Positions 9,622 to 64,000 of a stretch of DNA of 64,000 nt are shown one piece after another. Below the pieces are notes generated by a model. It searched no databases, was not told where the DNA came from, and saw nothing but the letters and a program-made list of their open reading frames with translations. Made by a program: the position numbers and the translations under genes. Source of the stretch: Siphonodentalium dalli (Eukaryota; Mollusca; Scaphopoda; Gadilida; Siphonodentaliidae); contig CP136066.1 of NCBI GenBank assembly GCA_032622095.1, positions 151,540,224 through 151,604,223 on the forward strand, written 5' to 3'. The first letter of the stretch is position 1, and every line of letters begins with the position of its first letter.

Positions 9622-9939
9622 CTGGAAAATAACACAAGTCATGAAACGGTTCTACATGTAACGATGACTCTTCATAATATTATCTCTGTCCATTTTGTTG
9701 AGTTTATACCCTTAACTATTTCTATACTAAATGGATTTTCCCACTCAGTTATAAAAGTTTACATTGGTATGGTTCATTATTCATCTTGATGGGTGTTCAT
9801 GTTATATATAAGCAGATGACAGACCGCGATGAGATAATATGAAAATGTCAATGACACTGTAGCTCAACTTGGGAAGGAGTTTATTTTTTGCTGAGCAAAG
9901 AATAGAATGATAAAGAATGAAAGATAACAAAATACAGTA

Positions 9940-10640
9940 AAGGTCTTGTATTGCGACTCATTCCCATCTGCATATCAACATTAAGATCCATGATAAATTT
10001 CATGATGATGCGAAGAAAGGCAGGACCTGTAGCCCATGCCAAAGGATTTAGTCATGCAAAGAGTAAAATCAAAGATGGCTGCCAGATTGTAGCCCATGCC
10101 AAAGCATTTAGTCATGCAAAGACTAAATCCAAGATGACTGCTGGCAGCCATGTTTGATGGCCGAAAGACCCCAAAATGACTCATTCCTATCTACATGTCA
10201 ATGTTAACATTCATGATGATCCGACCAAAGGTACAACCTGTAGTCCTGTCAAAGGATTTAGTATTGCAAAGAGTAAAATCCAAGATGGCCCACTGGCGGC
10301 CATGTTTTAGGCCAAATGACCTCAATATTTTTTGTTCCCATCTACATGTTAATATTAACATCCATGACAAATTTCATGATAATCAGACAAACAGTGCGGC
10401 CTGCAGCCCGTGCTAATGGATTTAATTTTGAAATCCAAAATGACTGCCGGTGGCCATGTTTTTTTTCCTGAATGACAACAAAATGACTCGTTTCCAACAG
10501 CCATGTCAAATGTTATAATGATCCAACCAAAGGTACAGCCTGTAGCCCATGGTAATGGAAATTTTTGATGGACTCTCTGTGCACACACACACATACCCTC
10601 ACACACACGGATGACGGATACCAAGCTATGGCAATAGCTG
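9940..10640 (-). mobile_element. Tandem-unit interspersed element (AACATGGCCGCCAGC family), inverted copy
   Basis: Four to five diverged units of about 160 bases with the landmarks aaggatttagtcatgcaaag, aagatggc and ggccatgtt. They are the reverse complement of the units at 46573-48133. It ends at 10640 with cggatgacggataccaagct, the complement of the gtccgt-rich start of other copies. No protein is encoded. Confidence 0.7.
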
Positions 10641-10747
10641 GGGAATTCCATTACCTCTGCTATAAATAGTTTCTGAATGCAATCCTTGCTGTATGAAGTC
10701 ACTGCGCACCAATAGTTTTATGATTGAATGAATAATATCTCCTTTAA

Positions 10748-11040
10748 CCCTTTACCCAACAACGGCCCTGTGCCAATGCATTCTCTTATATATGCGAGTC
10801 GACCATAGGTCGCCTCGCATATATAAGAGAATGCATTGGCTTAACATATTAAAAATGATAAAAATGTAAGAAAAAATTATAAAATTGTTGTAAGAAAAAA
10901 TGTTAAAAAAAGATATTTTTAGGCCAATGCATTCTCTTATATATGCGAGGCGACCTATGGTCGACTCGCATATATAAGAGAATGCATTGGCACAGGGCAT
11001 AACTGTAACCATCACAATGTGGTCAATGAACCGGTGTAAC
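10748..11040. mobile_element. TTAA-type MITE, family A, 3'-truncated
   Basis: TTAA (10744-10747) then ccctttacccaacaacgg, followed by two near-perfect palindromes built on aatgcattctcttatatatg. The right terminus with gttgggtaaaggg, seen in the other copies, is missing. The sequence runs into the C-rich minisatellite and assembly gap. Confidence 0.7.
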
Positions 11041-11104
11041 AGTTTATCTCCCCCCCCTGATCAACTTCCCCCCCGCCCTGATCATCTTCCCCCCCCGCCT
11101 GAAT
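11041..11104. repeat. C-rich minisatellite at an assembly gap
   Basis: About three units of roughly 20-24 bases, each tgatcaacttcc or tgatcatcttcc followed by a run of C with a g (cccccccgccc). It stops a few bases before the run of Ns and probably caused the gap. Confidence 0.8.
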
Positions 11105-11113
11105 TTTACATAC

Positions 11114-11213
11114 NNNNNNNNNNNNNNNNNNNNNNNNNNNNNNNNNNNNNNNNNNNNNNNNNNNNNNNNNNNNNNNNNNNNNNNNNNNNNNNNNNNNNNN
11201 NNNNNNNNNNNNN
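11114..11213. other. Assembly gap of exactly 100 N
   Basis: One hundred Ns, the conventional length for a gap of unknown size. True size and content are unknown. Sequences on its two sides may not be adjacent in the genome. Confidence 1.
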
Positions 11214-11337
11214 GCTTGTGTATGTGACACCCTCATATATGGATGAGCAGTACAATCCGATGAGGAATCAGAAGGTACTCAATGCATCATTGCATGCATG
11301 ACCTTATGAAAGTCCATCAAGTGTTGTCTTCAGTGCC

Positions 11338-11408
11338 TGGTAATTGACAAACTATCCCATATATCAGTGAAGTCTTCACTGACATCTGGGAGAGTTTGTC
11401 AATTACCA
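11338..11408. repeat. 71-base imperfect palindrome
   Basis: tggtaattgacaaact ... ctgaag on the left pairs with cttcactgac ... agtttgtcaattacca on the right, with few mismatches and almost no loop. The family was not recognised. Confidence 0.7.
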
Positions 11409-11545
11409 ATGATTTACAAAGATAGGGGCTTTTTGTCAAGGATGGTTCTCAATCTAAGCCAAGTCCTTGTAGAGATATGATGTTTAGTCTAGAACTTTTT
11501 AGAGTGCAATCTCAAGCAGGGGGCCTCTGTCATGAAAGGATTAAC

Positions 11546-11709
11546 CCTAAGGATTAGTAATTGATCTGGTGCAGCATTAAAGATCATGTGCCAGTGTGTT
11601 CTCTTATATATGCGAGTCTCCCATAGAGAACCTCACATACACATGAATAAGATAATGCATTGGCACAGGGTTTTTGCAAAATTTCAGAAAGCTCCAGTCA
11701 TGGAAGGGT
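11546..11709. mobile_element. TTAA-type MITE, family B, internally deleted
   Basis: TTAA then ccctaagg..., gcagcattaaagatcatgtg, one palindromic module, and the right end agctccagtcatggaaggg then TTAA. It lacks the second palindrome of full copies. Confidence 0.7.
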
Positions 11710-12034
11710 TAAAGATGCATAAATCAAATTTAATTTAAACTTGTCGGTATATGTAACTGAAGACTAAGGGGAATAGGGGCTGCAGGGTTTTGATGATGAA
11801 CTGACTCAAAGACAAATTATTGAGATGATAACAAATATTTTTATGTTGAAGTTGGACTTCCAAATATTCAGCATTTAATAGCATAGCATTGGTACATAAG
11901 TTAAATAGCAGAGATTTTTGTGGCAAAGTAACTTAGTTGTGTCTAATATTGAAATGGACAGAGAGTAATATACATAACATTGTGTCCAGGAAATTAATCA
12001 GCTTGAGGCAATATTATAATAAATAGGACATTAA

Positions 12035-12377
12035 CCCTTTACCCAACAGAACGGCCCTGTGCCAATGCATTCTCTTATATATGCGAGTCGACCATAGGTC
12101 GCCTCGCATATATAAGAGAATGCATTGGCTTAACACATTAAAAATTATAAAATTGTTAAAGAATGAAAGAAAAAATGGTAAAAAAAGATTTTTTTTAGGC
12201 CAATGCATTCTCTTATATATGCGAGGCGACCTATGGTCGACTCGCATATATAAGAGAATGCATTGGCACAGGGCATAACTGTAACCATCACAATGTGGTC
12301 AAGGAGCCGGTTCCAATGATATTTTAGGCTGTTGAAGCTTTATTTGGCCGGTTTTGGCCGGTTTGTTGGGTAAAGGG
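12035..12377. mobile_element. TTAA-type (piggyBac-like) MITE, family A, complete
   Basis: Flanked by TTAA on both sides (12031-12034 and 12378-12381). Terminal repeats are ccctttacccaaca and tgttgggtaaaggg. Two inner palindromes each read aatgcattctcttatatatg, then gcgagtcgacc or its complement. The right subterminal block has ggccggttttggccgg. TTAA duplication and CCC ends are the hallmark of piggyBac-type elements. Confidence 0.8.
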
Positions 12378-12976
12378 TTAATGTAGATTAATAGTTCAAG
12401 ATAATAACAGCAATAATGAATGTCTCATAACTTGTTCACATATAACTGCATAAACTTAATAGACACAAGATTTATTTCTTAAGTTTATACTAGTATTTTC
12501 CAGTCTAAAGAGGTCTTGCTTATTTATGGATATACAGTGTGTGAATATGATTGATTTATAGATTAATTGGACTTTAACTCTTTCTTCACTAAATACTCAT
12601 TGATGAGTTAGTTCCCTTAGAATATGTTTAGATAATATGTTCAACAAACGACCGTATGGTATGATTCCTACTGCACAATGCACATGTATTATCTGTTTGT
12701 CTGTTACATGTATCGGCTTTTATTACTTGAACATCCCCCTGAATGAATAATAGACTATTGCTATTCCAATGTATACTTTTATAGCTGAATAAGATAATCG
12801 ACCAATCATTAGCTTCTTGATAAATAAGCTTTTTTCCCCCCTGAAATGATATATGCATTATAAACATGCAATAATTGGTGCAAAATATGTTCTGGCTATT
12901 TGTTGCAGATTTCTAAAGAGTGAAAAAATCCTTTCGAATGTGTATTTCTTTAAATTGTCTATCTGTTGTCTGCTTA

Positions 12977-13391
12977 TATAATAATAATAATAATAATAAT
13001 GGAGCTTATATAGTGCGTATCCCAGCGAGGGCCCTAAGCGCTTCACATTATTACCCCAGCTGTTGAGTAATGCCATGTTGAGTAATCCTTAAACGCATGC
13101 TGCCATAATGGCACTTCACAAGATTGCTCTTGGTTTACACTTACCCAACAACCAGGTCCCCATTTCTCGTCTAGGTACGACGAAGCGAGCACAGTACAAG
13201 AGACCTTGCCCAAGGGTCACAACCTGGCTTGAGATTTGAAACAGCGTGTGGCTATATATAGCACACACACCGCTTAATCTGACCAAGCCACTGTTGTGGA
13301 GACGATAGTCCACCAGCCGGGCGCGAACTCATGCCGGTGCAGTAACACCATTACAAGTCCGACACTCTAACCACTGGGATACCACTTCCCT
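12977..13391 (-). mobile_element. tRNA-derived SINE, near full length
   Basis: Read on the minus strand it begins with a tRNA-like head. A box A resembles tggtatcccagtggttagag (around 13357-13385) and a box B resembles gagttcgcgccc (around 13319-13331). It continues with a body that includes a CA-rich stretch and ends with taatgtgaagcgcttaggg, actatataagctcc and an (ATT)n tail (12977-13002 as ATA repeats on the plus strand). This tail type is shared by several animal SINE families. It is a retroposon, not a tRNA gene: there is no proper cloverleaf. Confidence 0.75.
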
Positions 13392-13432
13392 GAACATCCC
13401 TCCAGATGAATAGTAGATCATTCCAACATGTA

Positions 13433-13636
13433 CAGTAATGCTCTAAATAATCAACTTCTTAACCACAGCAGAATTATGGGTAACTTTTCAGGATTTAGTC
13501 AGAAATATGGCTTGTTGCCATTCATCGGAAAGCTCTCACTGAGAGCTTTCTAATGAATGGCAACAAGCCATATTTTCACCATAAGTTACCCATAATTCTG
13601 CTGCGGTTAAGGAGTCGATTATTTTGGGCATTACTG
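13433..13636. mobile_element. Tc1/mariner-type palindromic MITE, full length
   Basis: TA-flanked inverted repeat of about 204 bases with ends cagtaatgctctaaataatc and complement. The centre contains ggcttgttgccattcatcgg and gagagctttctaatgaatgg. The arms pair over nearly their whole length. Confidence 0.8.
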
Positions 13637-13894
13637 TACTTTTATAATTGGGTGGGACAATTCATTCATTCATCAGTAAATGAAGGTTAATAAGGAATAA
13701 TAATCTACCTGGATAAAGTTGTATATCATAACAACCTGTTAGTTAACTGATTTGTCTTGCACTGAGTGCACACACACACACATTACAGCCACAGTGAGTC
13801 AGGTTGAACACCCTCACTCCATTCATGAATGGGAAGATGCTTACGCGTGATGACTATCATGTAATCTACCTGCAATCGTAAACATACCACACAT

Positions 13895-14925
13895 TCCCGA
13901 CATTCTCAATCCTGACCACACGTAGGCTGCATGTGGATAAATCTGAAACAATTCAACATTATTAGGCAGGGATCTTCTTATTTAGAGAAATAATTAAGAT
14001 TATGTACCCATCCCAGTAGATCTCGTTTTAACATCTCCATGTTTCTAGTTTGCACCTATTCCTTTGGGATACACCAAGTAGGGCTTTGCTGTGTTCTATT
14101 TATAAATCAGCTTACAAAAATAATCACATGTATTCCAATCCTTCTGAGAGGACTTAAGGGGTTTCCACCCCTGAGCTATGTCTCGAGGCAGAAAGTTTAG
14201 TTGGACCTACACAGAAAACTACTTTATTGTTATAAAGCTAGTATACCACATGAAGGAATCTATGCTATATGAAGACCACATCAAACATGTTAATGATGTT
14301 ATATAACAATACAAATGTCATAAAGATGACAAATCAACCAGAATCAATTTATCATCTAATTCTTTTATTGTGAAGAACAGATTTTTTTCAGTCACCAATT
14401 GTTTGATTGGTTGTCATCTTGGAATAATTTTTTAACCAAAAATGGACTTTTGATGATAATATTGGTTTAATTTTTAGAATCATCTCCATAAAATCACTTT
14501 ATTTTGAAAACTTATTTTTTCCAGTATTAATTGTTGTTTAAAAAGTGACTATTAACTAATGATATTCAAACGGGATGACATTTGTTGGAAATAGGAAAGT
14601 TCATCCCAAAACATATGAGACATTCCCAGCATTATTAATCGTGACCATACGTAGGCTGCATGTGGATAAATCTCAAAACAATTCAACATTATTAGGCATG
14701 GATCTTCTTATTTAAAGAAATAATTGAGATTACCAGTAAGTACCCATCCCAGTAGATCTCGATTTAACATGCCCATGTTTCTAATTTGTACACATTCCTT
14801 TGGGATAGACAAGTAGGGCTTTGCTGTGTTTTTTTTCTTTCTAAAATAGTTTGTGGGGAAGTTTAGTTATTTATATCAGGTTACAATGTGGGTATTCCAG
14901 TAATTCTCTAAGAGGACTTTAGACG
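13895..14925. repeat. Diverged local duplication (13895-14160 and 14615-14925)
   Basis: The two segments share acattccc, gtaggctgcatgtggataaa, caattcaacattattaggca, cccatcccagtagatctcg and gtagggctttgctgtg in the same order, about 720 bases apart. Small indels and many substitutions show an old duplication. The intervening 14160-14615 has no recognisable feature. Confidence 0.8.
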
Positions 14926-14933
14926 TTATATAC

Positions 14934-15425
14934 ACTGTGGGGAATCACGTGGTTTTGAGTTGATGAGTATCATGCATTCAAAATGGCCGGGGCAATTGCT
15001 AACATGACCAGAAACGAAGAAAAAGGTAGTAAACTAGGACAATGGTATATTACATAGTGTTTTGGCATCTATGAGCATATGCTATACTATTTTTCAAACA
15101 TGCTGATACCATATGTGTCCAAACTCACAGTTGTTTGCTCTAACATTCTGACCAAAGTTGTCAGTCGAAGCATTCATTTAGATGAATGGACTTGTGCATT
15201 CCACGAACCTCCGACAGGCAACTTTGGTCAGATTGTTATAGAAAACTACTGATTATTTCCGAACAAATAAGGTATCAACTTGTTTTGAAAATAAACTAGC
15301 ATATGCTCGTAACAGTGAACATGCTATGTTTTGTGTCAGTTTCTCATATATTATCTTTTTCTGCGTTTGTATATTTTGCATGCATGGTACTCACCAACCT
15401 CAAAACCACATGATTCCCCACCATG
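14934..15425. mobile_element. Foldback element, about 490 bases
   Basis: The left arm has tgtggggaatcacgtggttt and the right arm aaaccacatgattccccacc, its near complement. An inner inverted pair has attctgaccaaagttgtcag and ggcaactttggtcagattgt. It looks like a MITE with long imperfect arms. The target duplication was not resolved and the family is unknown. Confidence 0.6.
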
Positions 15426-15577
15426 ATATAGTTATATTTAACAATTATAATTAAACAGCATGACTCAATCGAACCCCAAAATGATCTATTCATAATTTGG
15501 TTAGAACTATCTCAAAACATACCTATGTGGAAGATTTCCAAACAAACTTATATAGCACTGAAAAAATATGTCTTTTA

Positions 15578-15783
15578 CAATAATGCCCTAAGTAATCGAC
15601 CTCTTAACCACAGCAGAATTATTGGTAACTTTTCAGGATTTAGTTGGAAATATGGCTTGTTGCCATTCATCGGAAAGCTCTCCCTTTCCGATGAATGGCA
15701 ACAAGCCATATTTCCGACTAAATCCTGAAAAGTTACCAATAATTCTGCTGTGGTTAAGAGGTCGATTACTTAGGGCATTACTG
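15578..15783. mobile_element. Tc1/mariner-type palindromic MITE
   Basis: TA-flanked palindrome with ends caataatgccctaagtaatc and complement and the centre ggcttgttgccattcatcgg. Arms are almost perfect, so it is a young copy. Confidence 0.8.
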
Positions 15784-16109
15784 TATTTCTTATAATTTTC
15801 AGTAGATTTGAGATTGTTTCGTTTGTGGCTGTTAAATTTTTTAAACTGCTGTCGAATAAAAATTTCACCTATGAAATATTTACAGGTTCATATTCGACTT
15901 ATTTTATTCTGAAATAAACCAAGCCCATAGTGGATTCATACCCATTATTCTGTTCGTTGGAGTGGGCCACAGTGAAAACACATATATAAAGAGCTAACAT
16001 CTGGTCTGCAAATAGGTTCATATTGAACCTAAATATTCACATTTATTTGATTCTGAAATAGGCCCATAGCGAGCTAATATTAGTTTGTGTGTTTCTTTTT
16101 ATTTATTTA

Positions 16110-16262
16110 ATTAAATTTTTTTAAATCAAAATTTAGAAAAACTAAAGCCGTTATAACTTCTGCAAAGGCACCTTCAGTCACCACACCAAATTTGGTTGAA
16201 ATCGGTGTGGGGTCTGGGAGAAAAATCCAGTCAGATATATCCTACTCTTTTATATATATAGA
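16110..16262 (+). mobile_element. 3' end of an unclassified repeat (…cctactcttttatatatatagat)
   Basis: Shares aaaactaa.gccgttata, accacaccaaatttggttga, ggtctgggagaaaaa and cctactcttttatatatata with 24380-24548. Both copies end at the same place, which marks a 3' terminus. The element type could not be fixed. Confidence 0.5.
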
Positions 16263-16348
16263 TGTGCCAGACCTCTGAGAAGAGCTAGTAGAAACAGGCA
16301 GTAGATCGAAATATACAGGGTTTTAGACTCTTTGGTTACAAAAATTAC

Positions 16349-16466
16349 CTTGTGGGTGATGCCAATACCTTGATTTCCATGAATAGAAATGTTTTGTCTT
16401 CACAATGAGACAATTCATGCATCCATTTCAATTGTTGAGATTGTGTCTTTACTTTTTGCTTTGGGT
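16349..16466 (-). CDS. Candidate unassigned exon, minus strand
   Basis: A 118-base stretch between an acceptor (ctatggcatatag) and a donor (CACAAG/gtaatt) is open in one frame on the minus strand. It reads PKQKVKTQSQQLKWMH, ELSHCEDKTFLFME and IKVLASPTR. It ends with two bases of a codon, the phase required before the WDPCP exon at 9520-9621. The residues are not a clear match to any WDPCP segment I remember, so this may be a divergent N-terminal WDPCP exon or chance. Confidence 0.25.
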
Positions 16467-16739
16467 CTATATGCCATAGAACAACATTCAAGGGAAGTGA
16501 TACAATGTTAAGCTAGACAAGCTTAATTATACAGTAGGCCTATACCAGTACTTGTATAAATTTGCATAGCAATTTATTCAAGTAGACTAGATGGGTGTGA
16601 TATCAGCCGCTTGGTGCCTTCTTAGTGAAACAGAAACACTCGCTTTTTCGATCAGGTTCAAAAGTATGTTGTCCTGTTTGAACAGAAATAGTTTGATGAC
16701 ATTATTATATCATAGTGGCCTATGAGTTTTACATGTAGA

Positions 16740-17220
16740 AGCCTGAATATAGTGTTTCTGACATTTACAGAATGAGGTCCCCAGAGAGTGAATTTAGTGA
16801 TGCTCTCCCGTATGATGGGCTAGCACCATCAAATTTACCCTGGGAATTCATTCTGTTTAGGCCTCAAGTGCTATGGGAGACCTAGGATCAGCTTGAAATT
16901 CCCCAGTTGATGTTGATGTTCACCCATTAGTCACCTCGATTATGCATTTATATTCTGCAACTTAGGGGATATAGAAACTGAGCAGAAGGGAAAAAGTAAT
17001 GTTGATGTTCACCCATTAGTCACCTCGATTATGCATTTTATCTTCTGCAACTTAGGGGATATAGAAACTGAACAGGAACAGAAGGGAAAAAGTAATTAAA
17101 AATAATGTTAATTAGATACCTCCCAGAAGATGAGGCCCAAGTGGAATGACATCCCGAGAAGGTGAATTTAGTGATGCTAGCCCGCTGTTCCGTCTCAAAG
17201 TATTTCACATGTATTTGATG
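16740..17220. mobile_element. hAT-type MITE, long form, degraded
   Basis: Contains gaatgaggtccccagagagtg, tagtgatgctctcccg and the middle block (tagtcacctcgattatgcat, repeated in two tandem copies at about 16930 and 17015). The right end is lost. Confidence 0.55.
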
Positions 17221-17664
17221 AATTGAATATCTCCACATTAATCATTTTCAAGCCACCATCTTATATATTACTGCACATCTGTTGCCGACTGACTTGATAT
17301 CTTTTTCAATTCCATAGGAAGTTATAGAACTTTCATCTTTTTATAGAAATCGCGGTGTGGATTTGGAAGAGTTATAAATAGATGTGTCAGTTTGGGGAGA
17401 ATTATTGTCTTGATAGTTATTAATCTACCAATTGGCATGGGCAAGCGGTGTTTCCATGATGTGATGGTCTTTCTTTTTTCGTCCATTTTATTGTCATAAT
17501 TAAAACGGATCCCTTAAAAGGTAAATTGTACTTAAGCTGCGAATAAAGTCTGGTCTATCGTTTATGCGGGGCCCTATGGGAGATTGTAGCAATCAACTAA
17601 GCCCGGCTAAAATTTCACATTGATTGTACAAAACTTATGACAATGACTCTGTCAATGAGACTAC

Positions 17665-18000
17665 ATTAGGCCGCTTATTATGCCCCTCCTGACCCCCGAA
17701 GGAGGTTCGGGGGGCATATACCTGTAGTCGATAGATCCATCCGTCTGTCCATTTGTCCATCTATTCGGAAATATCACCTTGTAACTCTGGTGTTAATTAT
17801 AAGATTTTTTTTGTCCTTTGGTTTGATGAATGCACCTTTTGTTTGATGAATGCCCAGGGAAAGGATACCCACATACTACGTCCATTTGGTCCATTTAATT
17901 TTACCAGATTTATGGCCCTTGTTGGATTTGGAAATTTGTTAATTTTTTTCCGTACGAACATTTAAACTTGTTTGGATATTAGATATAGGAAAATAAATTT
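17665..18000 (+). mobile_element. Element starting with CCCCCGAA hairpin
   Basis: tgaccccc gaaggaggttc gggggca is followed by a gtccatctgtccatctg run and sentence-like ataac/tttggt motifs. The same layout (G/C hairpin, gtccgt run, aaatttggt units) recurs at 25796, 48467 and 57380. It encodes nothing. Confidence 0.45.
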
Positions 18001-18087
18001 TTTTGGCAAGGTTATTTGCCATTTGCTTCTCAACACCACAGTAGACTGTTTCACATCACTTTATGCAATAATTTTCTCTCATTTCAG

Positions 18088-64000
<45,913 letters not shown>

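Noticed and set aside
11214-11276. Plus-strand exon-like reading VYVTPSYMDEQYNPMR after the gap, with a possible donor gtactc
   Set aside because: Starts in the gap, is only about 20 codons, and matches nothing I recognise. Could be part of an exon cut by the gap, but unsupported.
12014-12278. Open frames with YKRMHW and MRGDLWSTR on both strands, also at 10752, 18808 and 27965
   Set aside because: These are translations of the palindromic MITE module and not proteins.
13319-13391. tRNA gene
   Set aside because: Box A- and B-like words are there but no cloverleaf or acceptor stem. Context and tail show a SINE.
16560-16680. Minus-strand frame KQDNILLNLIEKASV..ITPI with a stop
   Set aside because: No splice-site support and no similarity I recognise; another frame is equally open.

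Overview
The window is a piece of an AT-rich, intron-dominated animal genome. It carries parts of two conserved multi-exon genes on opposite strands, one broken gene fragment, and a very dense load of small mobile elements. The gene families, GT-AG introns of 1-13 kb, a tRNA-derived SINE and Helitron, hAT-, piggyBac-, Tc1- and Harbinger-type non-autonomous elements all say metazoan. The form of the novel-type protein kinase C and the repeat types suggest a lophotrochozoan, most likely a mollusc and perhaps a bivalve. That placement is inference.

Region 1 (1-9.6 kb, minus strand) holds the C-terminal half of WDPCP (Fritz), a ciliogenesis and planar cell polarity effector. Exons lie at 9520-9621, 8380-8485 or 8113-8218 (the same exon duplicated exactly in tandem), 6711-6825, 1681-1804 and 1123-1186, and the reading phase fits at every junction. 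The gene leaves the window at the left edge, and its N-terminal beta-propeller exons were not recognised. The large intron 1805-6710 contains, on the plus strand, a broken SAP-domain gene (2248-2327 joined to 5796-5880). The intron of that gene was hit by two directly abutting Helitron-type elements (2628-4108 and 4109-4721) and a Harbinger-type MITE (5066-5755).

Region 2 (9.6-18 kb) is a mosaic of repeats with a 100-base assembly gap (11114-11213). The missing 5' exons of both genes would be expected to meet or overlap here.

Region 3 (18.1-64 kb, plus strand) is a novel-class (epsilon/eta type) protein kinase C gene. Ten exons encode about 431 residues: pseudosubstrate, C1A, C1B, the V3 hinge and the first part of the kinase N-lobe and hinge. 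They include a 32-base microexon and a phase-symmetric, probably skippable hinge exon. The C2-domain exons upstream and the rest of the kinase domain downstream are not seen. The C1B domain has Tyr instead of the expected Trp at position 22, a residue known to set diacylglycerol affinity.

The PKC introns are packed with palindromic MITEs. Several TTAA-flanked (piggyBac-type) families share an inner palindromic module. A hAT-type family has clear 8-base target duplications. A 198-base near-perfect palindrome has an identifiable empty site elsewhere in the window. There are also long tandem-repeat elements with units of about 160 bases. No CRISPR, operon, rRNA or viral gene was seen, and no plainly new biochemical system. 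The points most worth following are the duplicated WDPCP exon, the C1B residue 22 change, the abutting Helitrons and the module-sharing TTAA MITEs.
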